This document shows, in pieces, positions 27,365 through 34,954 of a DNA stretch of 64,000 nucleotides; position 1 is the stretch's first letter, and the number at the start of each line of letters is the position of its first letter. The translations under genes were made by a program, and so were the position numbers. This DNA comes from CBDCUQ01 sp965222835 (GTDB lineage Bacteria; Pseudomonadota; Alphaproteobacteria; Rhizobiales; Hyphomicrobiaceae): positions 744,001-808,000 of the forward strand of contig CBDCUQ010000004.1 in assembly GCA_965222835.1 (NCBI GenBank), in the 5' to 3' direction. The notes under the pieces were generated by a model. That model was given only the letters and a program-made list of their open reading frames with translations, was not told the DNA's origin and made no database searches.

Positions 27365-29739
27365 ATGTCGAAACCAAAATCAGGGGCGGTGAGAAGGTCA
27401 CCTCGGAAAGCGTAGACGCCGGTCTAGCGCCGCCGCTTGTGTCCTGGCCGTTTTTCCAGCTTGAATTTGAAAAATGCATTAAGTGTATGCAGTGTGTCCG
27501 TATTTGCGATGAGGTGCAGCACCGTAAGGTCTACACGACTGATCAATCCGGCTATCCGATGCTGGTTAGCGGAACAAATGATTTCCGCGACACCGAATGT
27601 AACAATTGCGGACAATGTGTCGGCGTGTGCCCGACCGGCGCACTGAAGGATTTGTCGGACACCGGCGTCTTGCCAAAGAATTTGCGTCAGAAGACCACGA
27701 CGACTTGCGGTTATTGCGGTGTTGGATGCGCCATCGAGCTAGAGACGGAAATGGGGCGCGTTGTTGCCGTTAATCCGTCCAATGTTTCCGATGCCAATAT
27801 TGGCAATCTGTGTGTCAAGGGCCGGTTTGGTATGGACTTCATCCATCATCCTGAACGCCTGACGCAGCCTCTAATGCGACGTGGTGGCAAAGATAGTCCG
27901 CTTGAGCCCGCAACCTGGAACGAAGCAATTGCCTTTACCGCGAAGCGCCTCAATGAGGTCAAGGCGAAGCACGGTGCCCACGCCCTTGCTGGTCTCACAT
28001 CGGCGCGTGCAACCAACGAAGATAATTTCGTTTTCCAGAAGATGATCCGGTGCGCGTTTGGCACCAACAATATCGACCACTGCGCGCGGCTCTGTCATAT
28101 GGCGTCAGCCGTTGCCTTGAAAAAAGCAGTTGGTTCTAGCGCGCCGTCGGCATCAAGTCCTGATGTTCGCATGGCGACCGCTTTTATCGTGTGTGGCTCG
28201 AACACGACCGTGACCCACCCCGTTATTTCGAGCCAGGTGTTCAAGGCCAAATACGAGAGTGGCGCAAAGGTTGTTGTCATTGATCCGCGCCGCATCGAGA
28301 TGGTTGATCATGCCGACGTGTGGCTGAGGCCCAGGAACGGCACCAATGTCGCCGTTTTGAATGGTCTTGCCCACATTATCTTGAAGGCCGGATTAGCTAA
28401 TAAAGACTTCATCGAAGAACGGACGGAAAATTGGTCGACGTACATTAAGAACCTTGAGAAATACACACCTGAGTACGTCGAAGAGGTGTCGGGCGTACCT
28501 AAAGAACGGCTTCACGAAGCGGCTATGATTTATGGCAAAGCATCGCGCGGCATGCTGCTTTGGGGCATGGGCATTACGCAGCACTTGACTGGTGTTGATG
28601 GTGCGCTCGCGATGGCCAATCTGTCGTTGATCACCGGTCACGTTGGGCGCCCTGGTACCGGTTTCATCCCGTTGCGCGGTCAATCCAACGTGCAGGGCTG
28701 TTCAGATATGCAGGGTCAGCACAATAATCTGCCCGGTTACCACGATATCAAAGATCCAAAGGATCGTGCCAAGTTCCAAGAGGCTTGGGGCGTGCCAATG
28801 CCCGAGGATGAGTTTCTGACCGTGGTCGAAATGGAAGAAGGTGCTGGTTCAGGCAGCATTAAGGCTATGTACATCATGGGCGAGAACCCGGTTGGATCTA
28901 GCCCCGACATCTCTGAAGTTGAGGAAGGTCTGAGAAGGCTGGAATTCTTTGTCGTGCAGGACTTGTTCCTGTCTGAGACTGCCGAACTGGCCGATGTTGT
29001 ATTCCCGGCAGCAAGCTTTGCAGAAAAGGACGGTACGTTTACCAACACGGAGCGTCGCGTGCAGCTTGTACGCAAGGCTGTCGAACCTCCTGGTGAAGCG
29101 CGGGCTGATTGGGAGATCATCTGCGATGTATCGACGGCGATGGGGTACCCCATGAGCTATTCCAATGCCGCTGCGATCATGGAAGAGATTGCCTCGTTGG
29201 TGCCCTCCTATGCTGGAATTCGTCACGAACGGCTCGGCGGGAGTGGTCTTCAGTGGCCTTGCTTTGACACTGAGCATCCCGGTACCCGCTTCCTTTATGC
29301 GGAGAGCTTCCCGACGCCGAGCGGTAAGGGCATCTTCCATGTTGTCAATCAGGAGGACGCGGGAGAGGATGTTGCTGACGACCTCTATCCACTGAATCTC
29401 AATTCAGGGCGCCTGCTAGAGCATTATCACACCGGTACGATGTCGCGCCGCTCGAAAGGGCTTCATCATATGAGGCCTGAAGGTGAGGTTGAGGTGCATC
29501 CGGAAGATGCGCGGCGATATGATTTGCAGGATGGCTGCATGGGGCGCATCGTCACCAAGCGTGGTTCAGTAGAGGTGAAGATCCACGTCACCGATCGTAC
29601 ACCGGAAGGTGCTATCTTCTACTCGTTCCACTTTATGGAAGCTCCTGCGAACCGACTCATCGCCAGCACCTTCGACAAGGCATCGCAAACGCCGGCCTAC
29701 AAGCGAACAGCGGCACGGATCGAGCGTGTTGACGCATAG
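27361..29739 (+). CDS. Formate dehydrogenase catalytic subunit, Cys-type (molybdopterin)
   Basis: A 792-residue enzyme oxidising formate to CO2 (or the reverse). The N-terminal 90 residues hold two 4Fe-4S ferredoxin clusters (CIKCMQCVRICDE, CNNCGQCVGVCPTG). Then comes the proximal cluster CGYCGVGC...NLCVKGRFG and the bis-MGD molybdo/tungsto domain. The active-site segment is IDHCARLCH; the residue equal to Sec in E. coli FdhF is Cys (TGT). AGGAGG is seven bases before ATG 27361, favouring it over ATG 27355. Catalytic identity is strong; the electron acceptor is inferred from the partner gene. No FdhD-like gene is in the window. Confidence 0.93.
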   Translation: MNVETKIRGGEKVTSESVDAGLAPPLVSWPFFQLEFEKCIKCMQCVRICDEVQHRKVYTTDQSGYPMLVSGTNDFRDTECNNCGQCVGVCPTGALKDLSDTGVLPKNLRQKTTTTCGYCGVGCAIELETEMGRVVAVNPSNVSDANIGNLCVKGRFGMDFIHHPERLTQPLMRRGGKDSPLEPATWNEAIAFTAKRLNEVKAKHGAHALAGLTSARATNEDNFVFQKMIRCAFGTNNIDHCARLCHMASAVALKKAVGSSAPSASSPDVRMATAFIVCGSNTTVTHPVISSQVFKAKYESGAKVVVIDPRRIEMVDHADVWLRPRNGTNVAVLNGLAHIILKAGLANKDFIEERTENWSTYIKNLEKYTPEYVEEVSGVPKERLHEAAMIYGKASRGMLLWGMGITQHLTGVDGALAMANLSLITGHVGRPGTGFIPLRGQSNVQGCSDMQGQHNNLPGYHDIKDPKDRAKFQEAWGVPMPEDEFLTVVEMEEGAGSGSIKAMYIMGENPVGSSPDISEVEEGLRRLEFFVVQDLFLSETAELADVVFPAASFAEKDGTFTNTERRVQLVRKAVEPPGEARADWEIICDVSTAMGYPMSYSNAAAIMEEIASLVPSYAGIRHERLGGSGLQWPCFDTEHPGTRFLYAESFPTPSGKGIFHVVNQEDAGEDVADDLYPLNLNSGRLLEHYHTGTMSRRSKGLHHMRPEGEVEVHPEDARRYDLQDGCMGRIVTKRGSVEVKIHVTDRTPEGAIFYSFHFMEAPANRLIASTFDKASQTPAYKRTAARIERVDA

Positions 29740-29861
29740 TTGGATGCATATCGTGCAGGGGGTTGTCTCGCTAGACGCGGGTCCAACTCGGAGCACCTGA
29801 TTGGACGTTGCTCTAGATTGTGCCGCGTCGAATCAGAACAGTTTGGCGTGGCCGCTTCTAT

Positions 29862-30875
29862 CTAGTGGCCCGCAAATACGCGTCCTTCCGAATCAGGGAT
29901 CGTGTGTACGATGACGTCTTCAAATGTCTTCGCGTGCTCCGCGACGACGTCATCATTCTGTGAGCCTCTGGTCGCGAAAATGGCGCGGACCTTCTTGCGG
30001 GCAAGTGCATCGATCCCGTCGGCGAACGCGAAAAATGAATCGCATACAACCGCCGCTCCCTCGAGTTCGGATGCCCTTCCACGACCCGGCCTGCTCGCTT
30101 GGAACATTGCCAATTCACATGCATCCATTGTGCAGGGCTGACCGATGGCGTTTGTAACGAGTTTGCCGTCTTTGGCTGCCGTAATGCAGTTACTGTCACT
30201 GGTTGCACAAATGCCCCATGCAAGGCACATATCCTCAATCAGGCTCTGATCCCATTCCTCCGGGAAGCGTGGCACAAAGACGTTGGCGGTTTGGTTCAGC
30301 GTTGCCCCGCGTATGCTGCGTGTTTGCTGTAGGGGCCTAAGCGATTTTAGGCCAACATCGGCTAGTGCCGGGTTTACGGCTGCACGGCAGGTTCCATTCT
30401 TCCGCTTGAAGAATGCGGCTCCGATTTCGCCAATCAACGGGGTAACAATACCTGAGAAAGGCCTGTGCGCCGGCATCCACTGGCGCAGGCGGATTGCGAC
30501 CTCATTTGGCAAGGCAACATTTGTTACAAGAAGCGATCCGAAAGACGCACGATAGTTTGTATTGATGGCATGACTGAGAACACTGTTGGTGGATCCGTAC
30601 GAGGCGCCACAGGCATTTCCGTGTTGCACGAGAATGCAAATTTTTGGCACGGAACCGAGGTTTGTCTCAAAGGCGGCCGCAACGCTGGCCAGGGCGTCAA
30701 GACCACGAGAGAGATTTGTGAGGTAGATCCAGCTGATCGAGTCTGCATGATCTGCCAGGCGCTCACCTTTCGCGTTCGTAAAGTTGCTTAGCGAAAGCGG
30801 ATCAGATGAATTCTCATCAATGACCACGAACCCTTGTTGGTGTGGGTTTTCACCATGTTTCAGCGAGCTTTTCAT
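29862..30875 (-). CDS. Stand-alone AICAR transformylase-like (PurH C-terminal domain) protein
   Basis: A 337-residue protein matching the formyltransferase half of PurH without the IMP cyclohydrolase half. It opens with LKHGENPHQQG (family LRYGENPHQ), has VQHGNACGAS where active enzymes have VKH.NPCGA, and ends with DSFFAFADGID...FATRGSQNDDVV. The catalytic Lys of the Lys-His pair is replaced by Gln; the His is kept. ATG 30875 is preferred over ATG 30932 because a FixK-type box directly abuts the latter. It is convergent with the formate dehydrogenase genes. The reaction is unknown; loss of the Lys argues against ordinary purine synthesis. Confidence 0.78.
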   Translation of the reverse strand: MKSSLKHGENPHQQGFVVIDENSSDPLSLSNFTNAKGERLADHADSISWIYLTNLSRGLDALASVAAAFETNLGSVPKICILVQHGNACGASYGSTNSVLSHAINTNYRASFGSLLVTNVALPNEVAIRLRQWMPAHRPFSGIVTPLIGEIGAAFFKRKNGTCRAAVNPALADVGLKSLRPLQQTRSIRGATLNQTANVFVPRFPEEWDQSLIEDMCLAWGICATSDSNCITAAKDGKLVTNAIGQPCTMDACELAMFQASRPGRGRASELEGAAVVCDSFFAFADGIDALARKKVRAIFATRGSQNDDVVAEHAKTFEDVIVHTIPDSEGRVFAGH

Positions 30876-30932
30876 CGATGGCCCCAATCTTGATTCAGAC
30901 GGTAGCGCAACGGCCGGAGTCCTGCCTAACAT

Positions 30933-30946
30933 TTGATCTATGTCAA
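30933..30946 (-). promoter_or_regulatory. FNR/FixK-type box
   Basis: TTGATCTATGTCAA matches the CRP/FNR-family consensus TTGAT-N4-(A/G)TCAA. Centred at -41.5 it would place the start of transcription near 30898, giving a leader of about 23 bases to the ATG at 30875. This suggests induction under low oxygen. Confidence 0.55.
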
Positions 30947-31450
30947 AGGTCGCGGTGAAGGGCCCAGGTCATCCTCAAGAAACAACAACGTTAAGAACGT
31001 CGTCGCAATAGTAGTATGATCTAACCTAAGATACCAGCCCTTGTGCGTGGTTGATTGCCCGCAACCAAGCGGTCCGTGCCGGTGGAAAGTGCGCGTTTCT
31101 CTGACGCAGATGCTAGCGAACTGATCAAGGTCAGGCCTCAGCTTGATCCATCTGCAAAGCGGCCGAGGCCCGGCTGCGTGATGCGCGGTTTGGGTCTCCG
31201 GTGTAGATTTTGGCCTGCGTCTGCTGTCGCTGTTTCCAACTCAGAAGCGACACGGTTGGGTGGGGCGTCCTGCGCTTCGGTCCTCCGCTTGTTCCGGCGG
31301 TTTGTTCATTTTGTGCTTAATGGGGCGATGGGCGCAGGTTATGCGCCTGTTTGGTATACGATTTTAGGCGGTGATTTGCAGGTGTCTGACCGGCGCACTA
31401 CATAAACCGCAAGATTACGCCGCTTGTTCTCGCAATACGGAGACCGTCCC
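30947..31450. other. Intergenic region between divergent genes
   Basis: About 500 bases between the AICAR-transformylase-like gene and the LEA-like gene. A plus-strand open frame at 31055-31405 has no ribosome binding site or protein-like composition and is not called. I see no other signal. Confidence 0.4.
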
Positions 31451-31927
31451 ATGTCCGCGACCTTCAAGCCCTCTCACTTAATTTGCATCGTGTTCTTATC
31501 CGCATTTGTTGCACTGCCGGTTTCGGCAGGCGAGGGCGCATCGCCTGCGCCAGAGGACGCAGAGACTTCCAGCCCCGAAAAGGCGGAAGGCAAGGCGGGT
31601 GAAGCGATCGATACCGCTAAGGACGCAACTGATTCCGCGCTTGACACGGCCAAGGACGCTGTCAACAAGGCTCTCGATATAGCACGTGAGGCTGTCGAAA
31701 ACGCACTGGGGATAGCCAAAGAGCATGCAGGTCCATCCATCGACGAGGCCAAAAAGATCACAAACGAAGCGCTTGATAAGGCCAAAGCGGCCACAGAGGA
31801 AGCACTCGATAAGGCTAAGGATGCGACGGATAAGGCTTTGGGTGCGGCCGAGGACAGCGTGGGTGGAAAGTCGGAGGCCCCGCCGTCTGATGCACCCGCT
31901 AAGGAAGAGCCGAAGACGGAACCCTGA
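31451..31927 (+). CDS. Exported LEA-like / apolipoprotein-like amphipathic repeat protein
   Basis: A 158-residue precursor with a signal peptide (residues 1-27). Residues 45-135 are about eight 11-residue repeats of the form (A)KxATxxALDxA, such as AKDATDSALDTAKDAVNKAL, which would form amphipathic helices like group-3 LEA proteins. The ends are acidic and Pro-rich. LEA-type repeats often act in desiccation or freezing protection by coating membranes or proteins; here the location is the periplasm. The internal near-repeat DNA could vary in copy number. Confidence 0.75.
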   Translation: MSATFKPSHLICIVFLSAFVALPVSAGEGASPAPEDAETSSPEKAEGKAGEAIDTAKDATDSALDTAKDAVNKALDIAREAVENALGIAKEHAGPSIDEAKKITNEALDKAKAATEEALDKAKDATDKALGAAEDSVGGKSEAPPSDAPAKEEPKTEP

Positions 31928-31989
31928 CGCATAGTGTGCGTTTGATTACTGACGTGTGAAGCGCGTTGCGGGCTTTGTGTATGTCGCTG

Positions 31990-33645
31990 CTACTCGGGCC
32001 GCGTGACTTGGCAGTCGATGGACTGGTTGCGTAGGGCATTGCAGGCGGCAGCGGCGCGCGTTTGCTCAAAGCCGGCGAAGCGGGCCCGATACAGCAGCTG
32101 TTTGCCCTTCTGCAATGGCAATGCGAGGGCGGCGTGATTTGCGAGAGCCGGAATGCGGTGCTGGGCGGCGGCGAGGCGTTGCTCGGCTTGCTCCGCCGTT
32201 GCGAAAACACCGATTTGAATCTCAAACGATTTGCCGATGATCGCCGGTTCCTGGATAGGCCCGCGTAGTTTCCAGGCCGGTTGACTGCGTTGCAGTGGAT
32301 TTCTGCGTTGCCCGTTTTGGGGTGTCACACTGGTTCCTCGGGCTTTGGCTTTGCGGGCTAGCGCTGCAGCCTGTTCCTGCAATGTGGATGGCGCTCGTGT
32401 GGGGGCGAGGGCTGTCTGTGGCGGAGCAGCAGGGTGGCGCAGAGACGCCGTGGTGGACCGCTTGCCCAGGATAAGGGCCATCTGCTCATTGAGGGTTGAG
32501 GGTGGGCGCGCCAGGCCGGACGTTGCACGTGGAGGCGTCGCGATTTCTCTTGTCTGGTTCGCAGCAGGCGAGGTCTGCGCTTCCGTGCGCTGTGGCGGGC
32601 GCGACTGGGTGGCACGTGCTGCGGACGGCTTTGCTACGGGCATTCTGACCCGCTTGACCGAGATGATCTTGACTTGCGCAGGCGCTCCCGACTTGCTGGC
32701 GGGACCTGCCCTCTGTGGTGTGGGTTTGCGTTGGCGTGCCGCCTTTTGCGCCATGGCCGGTTTTTTTGCCCGTCGCGGAACCGGTGCAGGTTTGGCGATT
32801 AGGACAGGTTTTGCTCGCCGCGTCTTCTTGGTGGAGGCCTTGGTGAGCCCACGTTTCAGGAGGCCGCGCATGTGCGCGTTGCGTGAAGCGGCCGTCTTGC
32901 CTCCAAACACGACGGCCATTACATGGCGGCCGCGTTGACGGACGGACGACACCAGGTTGAACCCCGAAGCACGTGTATAGCCTGTCTTGATACCGTTCAT
33001 GCCCTTGAACGATTTCATGAGCGTGTTGTGGGAACGGTAGGTCTTGCCGCGATAGGTGAAGCTGCGCAGCGAGAAGTGCCGAAACTGTTTGGGAAAATCA
33101 TCATAGAGGTGCAGCGCGAGTGTGAGCATGTCGCGTGCGGTGGTTACCTGTGCCGTGTCGGGCAAACCCGACGCGTTGCGGAAGGTGGTGTCGTGCATAC
33201 CCAACTGGCGTGCTCGCTTGGTCATGAGCTTGGCAAAATTGGCTTCGCTGCCTGCAATGTGCTCGGCGATGGCGACCGAGATATCGTTTGCGGACTTCGT
33301 GACAAGCGCTTTGATAACGTTGATGAGGGCAATGTCCTGACCGGGCTTGAGGCCGAGTTTGGATGGCGGCGCGGCAGCGGCTGTCTTGCTGATCTTAATG
33401 CGCGTGCTGTAGGTTATCTTTCCGCGCTGCAACTCTTCGAAGACGAGGTAAAGCGTCATCATCTTTGTCAGGGAGGCCGGGTAGCGCGGCTCGGAGACGT
33501 GCGCTGCATGCAGCACTTTGCCGGTGTTCGCGTCGATAACCATGGCGGCGTACTTCGGTTTTGCGGCGAATGCCGGAGCAGCCGCAAAAACGGTCATAAT
33601 GGCGAGAAGCGCGAGCCTGCGCGCCGCTGTGCCAAGTCCTCTCAA
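31990..33645 (-). CDS. D-alanyl-D-alanine carboxypeptidase (DacF/PBP5-type) with SPOR domain
   Basis: A 551-residue precursor with a signal peptide (1-28). The penicillin-binding catalytic motifs are SLTK (Ser58), SAN (about 117) and KTGYT (about 221); it trims the terminal D-Ala from peptidoglycan stem peptides. A long low-complexity Ala/Lys/Arg/Pro linker (280-470) joins it to a C-terminal SPOR domain (about 474-551), which binds denuded glycans at division sites. The start is TTG at 33645 with GAGGGA upstream. Such fusions are common in Hyphomicrobiales. Confidence 0.88.
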   Translation of the reverse strand: MRGLGTAARRLALLAIMTVFAAAPAFAAKPKYAAMVIDANTGKVLHAAHVSEPRYPASLTKMMTLYLVFEELQRGKITYSTRIKISKTAAAAPPSKLGLKPGQDIALINVIKALVTKSANDISVAIAEHIAGSEANFAKLMTKRARQLGMHDTTFRNASGLPDTAQVTTARDMLTLALHLYDDFPKQFRHFSLRSFTYRGKTYRSHNTLMKSFKGMNGIKTGYTRASGFNLVSSVRQRGRHVMAVVFGGKTAASRNAHMRGLLKRGLTKASTKKTRRAKPVLIAKPAPVPRRAKKPAMAQKAARQRKPTPQRAGPASKSGAPAQVKIISVKRVRMPVAKPSAARATQSRPPQRTEAQTSPAANQTREIATPPRATSGLARPPSTLNEQMALILGKRSTTASLRHPAAPPQTALAPTRAPSTLQEQAAALARKAKARGTSVTPQNGQRRNPLQRSQPAWKLRGPIQEPAIIGKSFEIQIGVFATAEQAEQRLAAAQHRIPALANHAALALPLQKGKQLLYRARFAGFEQTRAAAACNALRNQSIDCQVTRPE

Positions 33646-33889
33646 TTTAGACGTCCCTCGTTTCTAGAGGCCGGCACATGGCCGGCATACGAAAAATCTT
33701 TAATTGGCCCGCACGATGCTGCCCCCCTCATGCACCGAGGCTTCCCCTGACCCACCAAGCAATCAGCCAGTCCTTGTGGGCGGCATTGCGGCGACGCTCG
33801 ACGCTTGAAATCCGTTCTGGCTCAAGGTCTTCCTACGACGGTAGGTGCGCCGTCCTGCGATCTCGTTAAAGGGTCTTGTTTTTTGACTT

Positions 33890-33930
33890 TTGTGCGACGC
33901 AATAAATTCTTGATTTGTGCTGCAGTGCAA
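33890..33930. promoter_or_regulatory. Two TTGTGC...GCAA motifs before the phasin gene (possible PhaR sites)
   Basis: TTGTGC-gac-GCAA (33890-33902, sharing bases) and TTGTGC-tgcagt-GCAA (33915-33930) lie 85-125 bases before the phasin start. PhaR regulators of PHB granule genes bind TGC/GCA-rich dyads, so an operator pair is plausible. The gap 33646-34013 (about 370 bases) shows no gene. Confidence 0.35.
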
Positions 33931-34013
33931 TTACATTGGTTGACAGCCGTCCCGTAGGGCGGACACCCGTCAAGACACTATGGACTTACTCCAGCAGCGA
34001 GGACTCGTTGGAC

Positions 34014-34343
34014 ATGATCAACAACTTTCAGGACTTTCAGAAGCTTAGCCAGACAAATGTCGACACGGCCGTGCGCGTGATGGGCGATTGGAACAAGGGC
34101 TGGCAGGCGATCGCCGCCGAGATGAGCGACTATTCAAAGCGTGCATTTGAGGATGGAACTGCAACCTTTGAGAAACTCATTAGCGCCAAGTCGTTCGAAC
34201 AGGCGTTGGAGATCCAGACCAACTACGCCAAGCGCGCCTACGATGACTATATGCAGCAGATGACAAAGATTGGCAGCATGTACACCAATCTCGCCAAAGA
34301 GGCCTACAAGCCGGTTGAGAGGGTGCTGCAGAACGGCGGATAG
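34014..34343 (+). CDS. Phasin family protein
   Basis: A 109-residue, entirely helical protein of the phasin type (NFQDFQKLSQTNVDTAVRVMGDW; SFEQALEIQTNYAKRAYDDYM). Phasins coat polyhydroxybutyrate granules and control their size, although short members may have other roles. No PHB synthase is in the window. A clear terminator follows. Confidence 0.85.
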   Translation: MINNFQDFQKLSQTNVDTAVRVMGDWNKGWQAIAAEMSDYSKRAFEDGTATFEKLISAKSFEQALEIQTNYAKRAYDDYMQQMTKIGSMYTNLAKEAYKPVERVLQNGG

Positions 34344-34376
34344 AGCCGGACTGCCACCGCCCTATCGGGTCGCAGG

Positions 34377-34425
34377 GGCCTTTGGTGTTGTGTGTAATGT
34401 TCCGCACAAGCCGAAGGCCTTTTTT
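34377..34425 (+). terminator. Rho-independent terminator after phasin gene
   Basis: GGCCTTTGG pairs with CCGAAGGCC across a 25-base loop, followed by TTTTTT. A TGTG/CACA arm inside the loop extends the structure. Confidence 0.7.
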
Positions 34426-34600
34426 GTGTCCGCTTCGCTTCACAGTATTGTATTTTAGTGCGTATGCGCGCGGGCCGGCGGCCTTGCGCAATGCGCCTTG
34501 GGACCAAACATACGGGATCATGACGGCTGTGAACGGCGGAGCTTTGGGTGCCCATCGGAAAACTGCGAGCCTGGGGCCGATGCTGGGCCCGGGCGCGGTG

Positions 34601-34948
34601 ATGTCGGGTGGTCAGGGCGGAGGAAAGGACCGCGAGGGCGACCGCGATGATGAGGGCAAGACCGGAATAGTCACAAAGACGCGTCCGAAGACAAAGAAAC
34701 CGAACCTCTATAAGGTTTTGCTACTGAATGACGACTACACTCCGATGGAGTTCGTGGTCCACGTGCTGGAGAAATACTTCGCCAAAGGGCGGGAAGAAGC
34801 GAACAAGATTATGCTGCACGTTCATCATAAAGGCGTCGGAATTTGCGGCGTTTATACGTACGAAGTGGCGGAGACGAAAGTGACGCTGGTCATGGACTTC
34901 TCTCGCGAACATGGTCATCCTCTTCAGTGCACTATGGAGAAGGAGTAG
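34601..34948 (+). CDS. clpS: ClpS adaptor (N-end rule) protein
   Basis: A protein of about 115 residues that delivers N-degron substrates to ClpAP. The conserved core is LYKVLLLNDDYTPMEFVVHVLEKYF, with HHKGVGICGVYTYEVAE later; the Asn-Asp and His residues of the N-end pocket are present. The start is uncertain: ATGs at 34520 and 34580 are in frame, but 34601 gives the usual family length. clpA follows six bases after the stop. Confidence 0.93.
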   Translation: MSGGQGGGKDREGDRDDEGKTGIVTKTRPKTKKPNLYKVLLLNDDYTPMEFVVHVLEKYFAKGREEANKIMLHVHHKGVGICGVYTYEVAETKVTLVMDFSREHGHPLQCTMEKE

Positions 34949-34954
34949 GTCGCA

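Noticed and set aside
31055..31405. 116-codon plus-strand frame
   Set aside because: No ribosome binding site, unlikely composition (Arg/Cys/Trp-rich) and no recognisable domain.
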